DNA of 64,000 bases from Hippophae tibetana (GCA_037013495.1 CM072812.1:59614938-59678937), one strand, 5' to 3'; shown: positions 49,671 through 63,878, numbered from the stretch's first letter. The notes: generated by a model from the letters alone, not told the origin. Numbers and translations: made by a program.

Positions 49671-52600
49671 ATTAATTGGGGTTGCAACTTTAAAGTTTTA
49701 ATAATTTTAAATCCTGTATCGACGAGACTATTTTAATAAATCAAATGGAGGCCGTTTCTATTTCTAAAAATGCAAGAATGCATTAGTTCTGTTCTCAACG
49801 TTTTGGACCCCAAATTCCATTGTTTACACAACTTACCGATGTCTTAAATTTTCGTCTCACCATATTACGTTTTTGTTCGGTTCATGTTCTATAGGGTTCT
49901 TATTAACTCATTTTAGCCACTTTCTTCGCTATTCAATCATTATTATTTCTTTGAGTTCCTAGGTTGTTCACCTAAAGGTTACACGTAATTTAGAATGAGA
50001 GCCTTGGTTGCAGAAAATAGGTTACATGTCTTCATCTATACATTTTGTAATTTTAGATTTAAAACAGTTATTATTTAATTGTTTTCTGCATTCTTGAATG
50101 ACAAATCACAATAAAAAGAATGAAATTTAAACCTTCATGTCTTGCGTTTTCTATCAATTTTGGTGTCGTTGTTATAATCTTTGGATTTCCTTTTATATTT
50201 TTCTTTAAATTCTTCGTATCTTTTTTTTGTTCCTTTTTTTTGCATGTTAATATATCTTTTTTTTTCAAAAAAAGAAGAGTGTTGTAGCATGTCAAAGTTT
50301 ATAAAAAAAAGAAGTCATTAATTGGGGTTGCAACTTTGAAGTATTAAAAATTTTAAATCCTGTATCAAATGGACTATTATAATAAATGAAATAGAGGTCG
50401 TTTCGATTTCTAAAAATGCAACAAAGCATTAGTTCTGTTCGAAACGTTTTGGACCCCAAATTCCATTGTTTACACAACTTACCGATGTCTTAAATTTTGG
50501 TCTCACCATATTACGTTTTTGTTCGGTTCATGTTCTATAGGGTTTAATTAACTCATCTTTGCCACTTTCTTCGCAATTCAATCGTTAATATTTCTTTGAT
50601 TTCCTAGGTTGTTCACCTAAAGGTTACACATAATTTAGAATGAGAGCCTTGGTTGCAGAAAATAGGTTACATGTCTTCATGTATTCATTTTGTAATTTTA
50701 TATTTAAAACAGTTATTATTTAATTGTTTTCTGCATTCTTGAGTGACAAATCACAATAAAAAGAATGAAATTAAAACCTTCATGTCTTGCGTTTTCTATC
50801 AATTTTGGTGTCGTTGTTATAATCTTTTGATTTCCTTTTATATTTTTCTTTATATTCTTCGTATTTTTTTTGTTCCTTTTTTTTGCATGTGAATCTATCT
50901 TTGTTTTTCAAAAAAAGAGGAGTGTTGTAGCATGTCAAAGTTTATAAAAAAAAGAAGTCATTAATTGGGGTTGCAACTTTAAAGTATTAAAAAATTTAAA
51001 TTATGTATCGACGAGAGTATTTTAATAAATCAAATGGAGGCCTTTTCTATTTCTAAAAATGCAAGAATGCATTAGTTCTGTTCTCAACGAATTGATCCCC
51101 AAATTCCATTGTTTACACAACTTACCGATGTCTTAAATTTTCGTCTCACCATATTACGTTTTTGTTCGGTTCATGTTCTATAGGGTTCTAATTAACTCAT
51201 CTTTGCCACTTTCTTCGCAATTCAATCGTTAATATTTCTTTGATTTCCTAGGTTGTTCACCTAAAGGTTACACATAATTTAGAATGAGAGCCTTGGTTGC
51301 AGAAAATAGGTTACATGTCTTCATGTATTCATTTTGTAATTTTATACTTAAAACAGTTATTATTTAATTGTTTTCTGCATTCTTGAGTGACAAATCACAA
51401 TAAAAAGAATGAAATTTAAACCTTCATGTCTTGCGTTTTCTATCAATTTTGGTGTCGTTGTTATAATCTTTTGATTTCCTTTTATATTTTTCTTTAAATT
51501 CTTCATATCTTTTTTTTGTTCCTTTTTTTTGCATTTGAATCTATCTTTGTTTTTCAAAAAAAGAGGAGTGTTGTAGCATGTCAAAGTTTATAAAAAAAAG
51601 AAGTCATTAATTGGGGGTTTGCAACTTTAAAGTATTAAAAATTTTAAATCCTGTATCGACGAGACAATTTTAATAAATCAAATGGAGGCCGTTTCTATTT
51701 CTAAAAATGCAAGAATGCATTAGTTCTGTTCTCAACGTTTTGGACCCCAAATTCCATTGTTTACACAACTTACCGATGTCTTAAATTTTCGTCTCACCAT
51801 ATTACGTTTTTGTTCGGTTCATGTTCTATAGGGTTCTTATTAACTCATTTTAGCCACTTTCTTCGCAATTCAATCATTATTATTTCTTTGAGTTCCTAGG
51901 TTGTTCACCTAAAGGTTACACGTAATTTAGAATGAGAGCCTTGGTTGCAGAAAATAGGTTACATGTCTTCATCTATACATTTTGTAATTTTAGATTTAAA
52001 ACAGTTATTATTTAATTGTTTTCTGCATTCTTGAGTGACAAATCACAATAAAAAGAATGAAATTTAAACCTTCATGTCTTGCGTTTTCTATCAATTTTGG
52101 TGTCGTTGTTATAAACTTTGGATTTCCTTTTATATTTTTCTTTAAATTCTTCGTATCTTTTTTTTGTTCCTTTTTTTTGCATGTTAATATATCTTTTTTT
52201 TTCAAAAAAAGAAGAGTGTTGTAGCATGTCAAAGTTTATAAAAAAAGAAGTCATTAATTGGGGTTGCAACTTTGAAGTATTAAAAATTTTAAATCCTGTA
52301 TCGAAGGGACTATTATAATAAATGAAATAGAGGTCGTTTCGATTTCTAAAAATGCAACAAAGCATTAGTTCTGTTCGAAACGTTTTGGACCCCAAATTCC
52401 ATTGTTTACACAACTTACCGATGTCTTAAATTTTGGTCTCACCATATTACGTTTTTGTTCGGTTCATGTTCTATAGGGTTTAATTAACTCATCTTTGCCA
52501 CTTTCTTCGCAATTCAATCGTTAATATTTCTTTGATTTCCTAGGTTGTTCACCTAAAGGTTACACATAATTTAGAATGAGAGCCTTGGTTGCAGAAAATA

Positions 52601-55600
52601 GGTTACATGTCTTCATCTATTCATTTTGTAATTTTAGATTTAAAACAGTTATTATTTAATTGTTTTCTGCATTCTTGAGTGACAAATCACAATAAAAAGA
52701 ATGAAATTTAAACCTTCACGTCTTGCGTTTTCTATCAATTTTGGTGTCGTTGTTATAATCTTTTCATTTCCTTTTATATTTTTCTTTAAATTCTTCGTAT
52801 CTTTTTTTTGTTCCTTTTTTTTGCATGTAAATCTATCTTTGTTTTTAAAAAAAGAGGAGTGTTGTAGCATGTCAAAGTTTATAAAAAAAAGAAGTCATTA
52901 ATTGGGGTTGTAACTTTAAAGTATTAAAAATTTTAAATCCTGTATCGACGAGACTATTTTAATAAATCAAATGGAGGCCGTTTCTATTTCTAAAAATGCA
53001 AGAATGCATTAGTTCTGTTCTCAACGTTTTGGACCCCAAAATTCCATTGTTTACACAACTTACCGATGTCTTAAATTTTCGTCTCACCATATTACGTTTT
53101 TGTTCGGTTCATGTTCTATAGGGTTCTAATTAACTCATCTTTGCCACTTTCTTCGCAATTCAATCGTTAATATTTCTTTGATTTCCTAGGTTGTTCACCA
53201 AAAGGTTACACATAATTTAGAATGAGAGCCTTGGTTGTAGAAAATAGGTTACATGTCTTCCTCTATTCATTTTGTAATTTTAGATTTAAAACAGTTATTA
53301 TTTAATTGTTTTCTGCATTCTTGAGTGACAAATCACAATAAAAAGAATGAAATTTAAACCTTCATGTCTTGCGTTTTCTATCAATTTTGGTGTCATTCTT
53401 ATAATCTTTTGATTTCCTTTTATATTTTTCTTTAAATTCTTCATATCCTTTTTTTGTTCCTTTTTTTTGCATGTTAATCTATCTTTGTTTTTCAAAAAAA
53501 GAAGAGTGTTGTAGCATGTCAAAGTTTATAAAAAAAAAAAGTCATTAATTGGGGTTGCAACTTTAAAGTATTAAAAATTTTAAATCCTGTATCGACGAGA
53601 CTATTTTAATAAATCAAATGGAGGCCGTTTCTATTTCTAAAAATGCAAGAATGCATTAGTTCTGTTCTCAACGTTTTGGACCCCAAATTCCATTGTTTAC
53701 ACAACTTACCGATGTCTTAAATTTTCGTCTCACCATATTACGTTTTTGTTCGGTTCATGTTCTATAGGGTTCTTATTAACTCATTTTAGCCACTTTCTTC
53801 GCAATTCAATCATTATTATTTCTTTGAGTTTCTACGTTGTTCACCTAAAGGTTACACGTAATTTAGAATGAGAGCCTTGGTTGCAGAAAATAGGTTACAT
53901 GTCTTCATCTATACATTTTGTAATTTTAGATTTAAAACAGTTATTATTTAATTGTTTTCTGCATTCTTGAGTGACAACTCACAATAAAAAGAATGAAATT
54001 TAAACCTTCATGTCTTGCGTTTTCTATCAATTTTGGTGTCGTTGTTATAATCTTTGGATTTCCTTTTATATTTTTCTTTAAATTCTTCGTATCTTTTTTT
54101 TGTTCCTTTTTTTTTGCATGTTAATATATCTTTTTTTTCAAAAAAAGAAGAGTGTTGTAGCATGTCAAAGTTTATAAAAAAAAAGAAGTCATTAATTGGG
54201 GTTGTAACTTTGAAGTATTAAAAATTTTAAATCCTGTATCAAAGGGACTATTATAATAAATGAAATAGAGGTCGTTTCGATTTCTAAAAATGCAACAAAG
54301 CATTAGTTCTGTTGGAAACGTTTTGGACCCCAAATTCCATTGTTTACACAACTTACCGATGTCTTAAATTTTGGTCTCACCATATTACGTTTTTGTTCGG
54401 TTCATGTTCTATAGGGTTTAATTAACTCATCTTTGCCACTTTCTTCGCAATTCAATCGTTAATATTTCTTTGATTTCCTAGGTTGTTCACCTAAAGGTTA
54501 CACATAATTTAGAATGAGAGCCTTGGTTGCAGAAAATAGGTTACATGTCTTCATCTATTCATTTTGTAATTTTAGATTTAAAACAGTTATTATTTAATTG
54601 TTTTCTGCATTCTTGAGTGACAAATCACAATAAAAAGAATGAAATTTAAACCTTCACGTCTTGCGTTTTCTATCAATTTTGGTGTCGTTGTTATAATCTT
54701 TTCATTTCCTTTTATATTTTTCTTTAAATTCTTCGTATCTTTTTTTTGTTCCTTTTTTTTGCATGTAAATCTATCTTTGTTTTTAAAAAAAGAGGAGTGT
54801 TGTAGCATGTCAAAGTTTATAAAAAAAAGAAGTCATTAATTGGGGTTGTAACTTTAAAGTATTAAAAATTTTAAATCCTGTATCGACGAGACTATTTTAA
54901 TAAATCAAATGGAGGCCGTTTCTATTTCTAAAAATGCAAGAATGCATTAGTTCTGTTCTCAACGTTTTGGACCCCAAATTCCATTGTTTACACAACTTAC
55001 CGATGTCTTAAATTTTCGTCTCACCATATTACGTTTTTGTTCGGTTCATGTTCTAAAGGGTTCTAATTAACTCATCTTTGCCACTTTCTTCGCAATTCAA
55101 TCATTATTATTTCTTTGAGTTCCTAGGTTGTTCACCTAAAGGTTACACGTAATTTAGAATGAGAGCCTTGGTTGCAGAAAATAGGTTACATGTCTTCATC
55201 TATTCATTTTGTCATTTTAGATTTAAAACAGTTATTATTTAATTGTTTTCTGCATTCTTGAGTGACAAATCACAATAAAAAGAATGAAATTTAAACCTTC
55301 ATGTCTTGCGTTTTCTATCAATTTTGGTGTCGTTCTTATAATCTTTTGATTTCCTTTTATATTTTTCTTTAAATTCTTCATATCCTTTTTTTGTTCCTTT
55401 TTTTTGCATGTTAATCTATCTTTGTTTTTCAAAAAAAGAAGAGTGTTGTAGCATGTCAAAGTTTATAAAAAAAAGAAGTCATTAATTGGGGTTGCAACTT
55501 TAAAGTATTAAAAATTTTAAATCCTGTATCGAGGAGACTATTTTAATAAATCAAATGGAGGCCGTTTCTATTTCTAAAAATGCAAGAATGCATTAGTTCT

Positions 55601-57417
55601 GTTCTCAACGTTTTGGACCCCAAATTCCATTGTTTACACAACTTACCGATGTCTTAAATTTTTGTCTCACCATATTACGTTTTTGTTCGGTTCATGTTCT
55701 ATAGGGTTCTTATTAACTCATTTTAGCCACTTTCTTCGCAATTCAATCACTATTATTTCTTTGAGTTCCTAGGTTGTTCACCTAAAGGTTACACGTAATT
55801 TAGAATGAGAGCCTTGGTTGCAGAAAATAGGTTACATGTCTTCATCTATACATTTTGTAATTTTAGATTTAAAACAGTTATTATTTAATTGTTTTCTGCA
55901 TTCTTGAGTGACAAATCACAATAAAAAGAATGAAATTTAAACCTTCATGTCTTGCGTTTTCTATCAATTTTGGTGTCGTTGTTATAATCTTTGGATTTCC
56001 TTTTATATTTTTCTTTAAATTCTTCGTATCTTTTTTTTGTTCCTTTTTTTTGCATGTTAATATATCTTTTTTTTCAAAAAAAGAAGAGTGTTGTAGCATG
56101 TCAAAGTTTATAAAAAAAAAGAAGTCATTAATTGGGGTTGTAACTTTGAAGTATTAAAAATTTTAAATCCTGTATCAAAGGGACTATTATAATAAATGAA
56201 ATAGAGGTCGTTTCGATTTCTAAAAATGCAACAAAGCATTAGTTCTGTTGGAAACGTTTTGGACCCCAAATTCCATTGTTTACACAACTTACCGATGTCT
56301 TAAATTTTGGTCTCACCATATTACGTTTTTGTTCGGTTCATGTTCTATAGGGTTTAATTAACTCATCTTTGCCACTTTCTTCGCAATTCAATCGTTAATA
56401 TTTCTTTGATTTCCTAGGTTGTTCACCTAAAGGTTACACATAATTTAGAATGAGAGCCTTGGTTGCAGAAAATAGGTTACATGTCTTCATGTATTCATTT
56501 TGTAATTTTATATTTAAAACATTTATTATTTCATTGTTTTCTGCATTCTTGAGTGACAAATCACAATAAAAAGAATGAAATTTAAACCTCATGTCTTGCA
56601 TTTTCTATCAATTTTGGTGTCGTTGTTATAATCTTTTCATTTCCTTTTATATTTTTCTTTAAATTCTTCGTATCTTTTTTTTGTTCCTTTTTTTTTGCAT
56701 GTGAATCTATCTTTGTTTTTCAAAAAAAAGAGGAGTGTTGTAGCATGTCAAAGTTTATAAAAAAAGAAGTCATTAATTGGGGTTGTAACTTTAAAGTATT
56801 AAAAATTTTAAATCCTGTATCGACGAGACTATTTTAATAAATCAAATGGAGGCCGTTTCTATTTCTAAAAATGCAAGAATGCATTAGTTCTGTTCTCAAC
56901 GTTTTGGACCCCAAATTCCATTGTTTACACAACTTACCGATGTCTTAAATTTTTGTCTCACCATATTACGTTTTTCTTCGGTTCATGTTCTATAGGGTTC
57001 TTATTAACTCATTTTAGCCACTTCCTTCGCAATTCAATCGTTATTATTTCTTTGAGTTCCTAGGTTGTTCACCTAAAGGTTACACGTAATTTAGAATGAG
57101 AGCCTTGGTTGCAGAAAATAGGTTACATGTCTTCATCTATTCATTTTGTAATTTTAGATTTAAAACAGTTATTATTTAATTGTTTTCTGCATTCTTGAGT
57201 GACAAATCACAATAAAAAGAATGAAATTTAAACCTTCATGTCTTGCGTTTTCTATCAATTTTGGTGTCGTTGTTATAATCTTTGGATTTCCTTTTTTATT
57301 TTTCTTTAAATTCTTCGTATCTTTTTTTTGTTCCTTTTTTTTGCAAGTTAATCTATCTTTGTTTTTCAAAAAAAGAAGAGTGTTGTAGCATGTCAAAGTT
57401 TATAAAAAAAAGAAGTC
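49671..57417. repeat. Trimer HOR family 2 (four units, ~1937 bp)
   Basis: Units are 49671-51605, 51606-53543, 53544-55480 and 55481-57417. Each holds a TTTTAATAAATC monomer with TATTAACTCATTTTAGCC and CATCTATACATTTTG, then a B monomer with AAATAGAGGTCG and a TATAGGGTTTAATTAAC one-base deletion, then a TTTTAATAAATC monomer with TTTTTGTCTC or TTTTCGTCTC. Landmark triplets are 49805/50451/51094, 51742/52387/53031, 53678/54325/54969 and 55615/56261/56906. Units 2 and 3 share CCTTCACGTCTTGCG and TTTTTAAAAAAAGAGG. Units 3 and 4 share CTGTTGGAAACG. Confidence 0.9.
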
Positions 57418-58710
57418 ATTAATTGGGGTTGCAACTTTGAAGTATTGAAAATTTTAAATCCTGTATCGAAGGGACTATTATAATAAATGAAATAGAGGTC
57501 GTTTCGATTTCTAAAAATGCAACAAAGCATTAGTTCTGTTCGAAACGTTTTGGACCCCAAATTCTATTGTTTACACAACTTACCGATGTCTTAATTTTTG
57601 GTCTCACCATATTACGTTTTTGTTCGGTTCTTGTTCTATAGGGTTCTAATTAACTCATCTTTGCCACTTTCTTCGCAATTCAATCGTTAATATTTCTTTG
57701 ATTTCCTAGGTTGTTCACCTAAAGGTTACACATAATTTAGAATGAGAGCCTTGGTTGCAGAAAATAGGTTACATGTCTTCATCTATTCATTTTGTAATTT
57801 TAGATTTAAAACAATTATTATTTAATTGTTTTATGCATTCTTGAGTGACAAATCACAATAAAAAGAATGAAATTTAAACCTTCACGTCTTGCGTTTTCTA
57901 TCAATTTTGGTGTCGTTGTTATAATCTTTTGATTTCCTTTTATATTTTTCTTTAATCTCTTCGTATCTTTTTTTTGTTCCTTTTTTTTGCATGTTAATCT
58001 ATCTTTGTTTTTCAAAAAAACAAGAGTGTTGTAGCATGTCAAAGTTTATAAAAAAAAGAAGTCATTAATTGGGGTTGCAACTTTAAAGTATTAAAAATTT
58101 TAAATCCTGTATCGACGAGACTATTTTAATAAATCAAATGGAGGCCGTTTCTATTTCTAAAAATGCAAGAATGCATTAGTTCTGTTCTCAACGTTTTGGA
58201 CCCCAAATTCCATTGTTTACACAACTTACCGATGTCTTAAATTTTCGTCTCACCATATTACGTTTTTGTTCGGTTCATGTTCTATGGGGTTCTTATTAAT
58301 TCATTTTAGCCACTTTCTTCGCAATTCAATCATTATTATTTCTTTGAGTTCCTAGGTTGTTCACCTAAAGGTTACACGTAATTTAGAATGAGAGCCTTGG
58401 TTGCAGAAAATAGGTTACATGTCTTCATCTATACATTTTGTAATTTTAGATTTAAAACAGTTATTATTTAATTGTTTTCTGCATTCTTGAGTGACAAATC
58501 ACAATAAAAAGAATGAAATTTAAACCTTCATGTCTTGCGTTTTCTATCAATTTTGGTGTCGTTGTTATAATCTTTGGATTTCCTTTTATATTTTTCTTTA
58601 AATTCTTCGTATCTTTTTTTTGTTCCTTTTTTTTCCATGTTAATATATCTTTTTTTTTTCAAAAAAAGAAGAGTGTTGTAGCATGTCAAAGTTTATAAAA
58701 AAAAGAAGTC
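56127..58710. repeat. Tetramer HOR unit 1 (copies 88-91, 2584 bp)
   Basis: Four monomers with landmarks 56261, 56906, 57552 and 58198. Diagnostic markers are TTTAAACCTCATGTC (loss of TT) at 56581, TTTTTTATTTTTC and TTTTGCAAG in the second monomer, GTCTTAATTTTTGG near 57590 in the third, and TATGGGGTTCTTATTAATTC near 58284 in the fourth. It overlaps the last trimer unit, so one stretch belongs to both periods and marks where the register changed from three to four monomers. Confidence 0.9.
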
Positions 58711-61294
58711 ATTAATTGGGGTTGTAACTTTGAAGTATTAAAAATTTTAAATCCTGTATCAAAGGGACTATTATAATAAATGAAATAGAGGTCGTTTCGA
58801 TTTCTAAAAATGCAACAAAGCATTAGTTCTGTTCGAAACGTTTTGGACCCCAAATTCCATTGTTTACACAACTTACCGATGTCTTAAATTTTGGTCTCAC
58901 CATATTACGTTTTTGTTCGGTTCATGTTCTATAGGGTTTAATTAACTCATCTTTGCCACTTTCTTCGCAATTCAATCGTTAATATTTCTTTGATTTCCTA
59001 GGTTGTTCACCTAAAGGTTACACATAATTTAGAATGAGAGCCTTGGTTGCAGAAAATAGGTTACATGTCTTCATGTATTCATTTTGTAATTTTATATTTA
59101 AAACATTTATTATTTCATTGTTTTCTGCATTCTTGAGTGACAAATCACAATAAAAAGAATGAAATTTAAACCTCATGTCTTGCATTTTCTATCAATTTTG
59201 GTGTCGTTGTTATAATCTTTTCATTTCCTTTTATATTTTTCTTTAAATTCTTCGTATCTTTTTTTTGTTCCTTTTTTTTTGCATGTGAATCTATCTTTGT
59301 TTTTCAAAAAAAGAGGAGTGTTGTAGCATGTCAAAGTTTATAAAAAAAGAAGTCATTAATTGGGGTTGTAACTTTAAAGTATTAAAAATTTTAAATCCTG
59401 TATCGACGAGACTATTTTAATAAATCAAATGGAGGCCGTTTCTATTTCTAAAAATGCAAGAATGCATTAGTTCTGTTCTCAACGTTTTGGACCCCAAATT
59501 CCATTGTTTACACAACTTACCGATGTCTTAAATTTTTGTCTCACCATATTACGTATTTGTTCGGTTCATGTTCTATAGGGTTCTTATTAACTCATTTTAG
59601 CCACTTCCTTCGCAATTCAATCGTTATTATTTCTTTGAGTTCCTAGGTTGTTCACCTAAAGGTTACACGTAATTTAGAATGAGAGCCTTGGTTGCAGAAA
59701 ATAGGTTACATGTCTTCATCTATTCATTTTGTAATTTTAGATTTAAAACAGTTATTATTTAATTGTTTTCTGCATTCTTGAGTGACAAATCACAATAAAA
59801 AGAATGAAATTTAAACCTTCATGTCTTGCGTTTTCTATCAATTTTGGTGTCGTTGTTATAATCTTTGGATTTCCTTTTTTATTTTTCTTTAAATTCTTCG
59901 TATCTTTTTTTTGTTCCTTTTTTTTTGCAAGTTAATCTATCTTTGTTTTTCAAAAAAAGAAGAGTGTTGTAGCATGTCAAAGTTTATAAAAAAAAGAAGT
60001 CATTAATTGGGGTTGCAACTTTGAAGTATTGAAAATTTTAAATCCTGTATCGAAGGGACTATTATAATAAATGAAATAGAGGTCGTTTCGATTTCTAAAA
60101 ATGCAACAAAGCATTAGTTCTGTTCGAAACGTTTTGGACCCCAAATTCTATTGTTTACACAACTTACCGATGTCTTAATTTTTGGTCTCACCATATTACG
60201 TTTTTGTTCGGTTCTTGTTCTATAGGGTTCTAATTAACTCATCTTTGCCACTTTCTTCGCAATTCAATCGTTAATATTTCTTTGATTTCCTAGGTTGTTC
60301 ACCTAAAGGTTACACATAATTTAGAATGAGAGCCTTGGTTGCAGAAAATAGGTTACATGTCTTCATCTATTCATTTTGTAATTTTAGATTTAAAACAATT
60401 ATTATTTAATTGTTTTATGCATTCTTGAGTGACAAATCACAATAAAAAGAATGAAATTTAAACCTTCACGTCTTGCGTTTTCTATCAATTTTGGTGTCGT
60501 TGTTATAATCTTTTGATTTCCTTTTATATTTTTCTTTAATCTCTTCGTATCTTTTTTTTGTTCCTTTTTTTTGCATGTTAATCTATCTTTGTTTTTCAAA
60601 AAAACAAGAGTGTTGTAGCATGTCAAAGTTTATAAAAAAAAGAAGTCATTAATTGGGGTTGCAACTTTAAAGTATTAAAAATTTTAAATCCTGTATCGAC
60701 GAGACTATTTTAATAAATCAAATGGAGGCCGTTTCTATTTCTAAAAATGCAAGAATGCATTAGTTCTGTTCTCAACGTTTTGGACCCCAAATTCCATTGT
60801 TTACACAACTTACCGATGTCTTAAATTTTCGTCTCACCATATTACGTTTTTGTTCGGTTCATGTTCTATGGGGTTCTTATTAATTCATTTTAGCCACTTT
60901 CTTCGCAATTCAATCATTATTATTTCTTTGAGTTCCTAGGTTGTTCACCTAAAGGTTACACGTAATTTAGAATGAGAGCCTTGGTTGCAGAAAATAGGTT
61001 ACATGTCTTCATCTATACATTTTGTAATTTTAGATTTAAAACAGTTATTATTTAATTGTTTTCTGCATTCTTGAGTGACAAATCACAATAAAAAGAATGA
61101 AATTTAAACCTTCATGTCTTGCGTTTTCTATCAATTTTGGTGTCGTTGTTATAATCTTTGGATTTCCTTTTATATTTTTCTTTAAATTCTTCGTATCTTT
61201 TTTTTGTTCCTTTTTTTTCCATGTTAATATATCTTTTTTTTTTCAAAAAAAGAAGAGTGTTGTAGCATGTCAAAGTTTATAAAAAAAAGAAGTC
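58711..61294. repeat. Tetramer HOR unit 2 (copies 92-95, 2584 bp)
   Basis: Landmarks are 58845, 59489, 60136 and 60782, each 2583-2584 bp after its partner in unit 1. It repeats all four diagnostic markers: TTTAAACCTCATGTC at 59165, TTTTGCAAG near 59931, GTCTTAATTTTTGG near 60174 and TATGGGGTTCTTATTAATTC near 60868. It also repeats TTTTTTTTCCATG in the last monomer and TTAATCTCTTCG near 60537. Differences are single bases and poly-T length. Confidence 0.92.
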
Positions 61295-63878
61295 ATTAAT
61301 TGGGGTTGTAACTTTGAAGTATTAAAAATTTTAAATCCTGTATCAAAGGGACAATTATAATAAATGAAATAGAGGTCGTTTCGATTTCTAAAAATGCAAC
61401 AAAGCATTAGTTCTGTTCGAAACGTTTTGGACCCCAAATTCCATTGTTTACACAACTTACCGATGTCTTAAATTTTGGTCTCACCATATTACGTTTTTGT
61501 TCGGTTCATGTTCTATAGGGTTTAATTAACTCATCTTTGCCACTTTCTTCGCAATTCAATCGTTAATATTTCTTTGATTTCCTAGGTTGTTCACCTAAAG
61601 GTTACACATAATTTAGAATGAGAGCCTTGGTTGCAGAAAATAGGTTACATGTCTTCATGTATTCATTTTGTAATTTTATATTTAAAACAGTTATTATTTC
61701 ATTGTTTTCTTCATTCTTGAGTGACAAATCACAATAAAAAGAATGAAATTTAAACCTCATGTCTTGCATTTTCTATCAATTTTGGTGTCGTTGTTATAAT
61801 CTTTTCATTTCCTTTTATATTTTTCTTTAAATTCTTCGTATCTTTTTTTTGTTCCTTTTTTTTGCATGTGAATCTATCTTTGTTTTTCAAAAAAAGAGGA
61901 GTGTTGTAGCATGTCAAAGTTTATAAAAAAAAGAAGTCATTAATTGGGGTTGTAACTTTAAAGTTTTAAAAATTTTAAATCCTGTATCGACGAGACTATT
62001 TTAATAAATCAAATGGAGGCCGTTTCTATTTCTAAAAATGGAAGAATGCATTAGTTCTGTTCTCAACGTTTTGGACCCCAAATTCCATTGTTTACACAAC
62101 TTACCGATGTCTTAAATTTTTGTCTCACCATATTACGTTTTTGTTCGGTTCATGTTCTATAGGGTTCTTATTAACTCATTTTAGCCACTTCCTTCGCAAT
62201 TCAATCGTTATTATTTCTTTGAGTTCATAGGTTGTTCACCTAAAGGTTACACGTAATTTAGAATGAGAGCCTTGGTTGCAGAAAATAGGTTACATGTCTT
62301 CATCTATTCATTTTGTAATTTTAGATTTAAAACAGTTATTATTTAATTGTTTTCTGCATTCTTGAGTGACAAATCACAATAAAAAGAATGAAATTTAAAC
62401 CTTCATGTCTTGCGTTTTCTATCAATTTTGGTGTCGTTGTTATAATCTTTGGATTTCCTTTTTTATTTTTCTTTAAATTCTTCGTATCTTTTTTTTGTTC
62501 CTTTTTTTTGCAAGTTAATCTATCTTTGTTTTTCAAAAAAAGAAGAGTGTTGTAGCATGTCAAAGTTTATAAAAAAAAAGAAGTCATTAATTGGGGTTGC
62601 AACTTTGAAGTATTAAAAATTTTAAATCCTGTATCGAAGGGACTATTATAATAAATGAAATAGAGGTCGTTTCGATTTCTAAAAATGCAACAAAGCATTA
62701 GTTCTGTTCGAAACGTTTTGGACCCCAAATTCCATTGTTTACACAACTTACCGATGTCTTAATTTTTGGTCTCACCATATTACGTTTTTGTTCGGTTCAT
62801 GTTCTATAGGGTTCTAATTAACTCATCTTTGCCACTTTCTTCGCAATTCAATCGTTAATATTTCTTTGATTTCCTAGGTTGTTCACCTAAAGGTTACACA
62901 TAATTTAGAATGAGAGCCTTGGTTGCAGAAAATAGGTTACATGTCTTCATCTATTCATTTTGTAATTTTAGATTTAAAACAGTTATTATTTAATTGTTTT
63001 ATGCATTCTTGAGTGACAAATCACAATAAAAAGAATGAAATTTAAACCTTCACGTCTTGCGTTTTCTATCAATTTTGGTGTCGTTGTTATAATCTTTTGA
63101 TTTCCTTTTATATTTTTCTTTAAATTCTTCGTATCTTTTTTTTGTTCCTTTTTTTTGCATGTTAATCTATCTTTGTTTTTCAAAAAAACAAGAGTGTTGT
63201 AGCATGTCAAAGTTTATAAAAAAAAGAAGTCATTAATTGGGGTTGCAACTTTAAAGTATTAAAAATTTTAAATCCTGTATCGACGAGACTATTTTAATAA
63301 ATCAAATGGAGGCCGTTTCTATTTCTAAAAATGCAAGAATGCATTAGTTCTGTTTTCAACGTTTTGGACCCCAAATTCCATTGTTTACACAACTTACCGA
63401 TGTCTTAAATTTTTGTCTCACCATATTACGTTTTTGTTCGGTTCATGTTCTATAGGGTTCTTATTAACTCATTTTAGCCACTTCCTTCGCAATTCAATCG
63501 TTATTATTTCTTTGAGTTCCTAGGTTGTTCACCTAAAGGTTACACGTAATTTAGAATGAGAGCCTTGGTTGCAGAAAATAGGTTACATGTCTTCATCTAT
63601 TCATTTTGTAATTTTAGATTTAAAACAGTTATTATTTAATTGTTTTCTGCATTCTTGAGTGACAAATCACAATAAAAAGAATGAAATTTAAACCTTCATG
63701 TCTTGCGTTTTCTATCAATTTTGGTGTCGTTGTTATAATCTTTGGATTTCCTTTTATATTTTTCTTTAAATTCTTCGTATCTTTTTTTTGTTCCTTTTTT
63801 TTGCATGTTAATATATCTTTTTTTTTCAAAAAAAGAAGAGTGTTGTAGCATGTCAAAGTTTATAAAAAAAAAGAAGTC
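61295..63878. repeat. Tetramer HOR unit 3 with switched last monomer (copies 96-99, 2584 bp)
   Basis: Landmarks are 61429, 62073, 62720 and 63366. The first three monomers match units 1 and 2 (TTTAAACCTCATGTC at 61749, TTTTGCAAG near 62509, GTCTTAATTTTTGG near 62756). The fourth does not: it has TTTTTGTCTCACC, TATAGGGTTCTTATTAACTC, CCACTTCCTTCGC and CATCTATTCATTTTG, which are the markers of the unit's own second monomer (copy 97). The subtype order changes here while length and phase are kept. Confidence 0.85.

Noticed and set aside
52072-52413. Longest open frame (113 codons, minus strand)
   Set aside because: It is a fusion of two usual frames caused by a shorter A-run near 52242 in one monomer. 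It has no counterpart in neighbouring copies.
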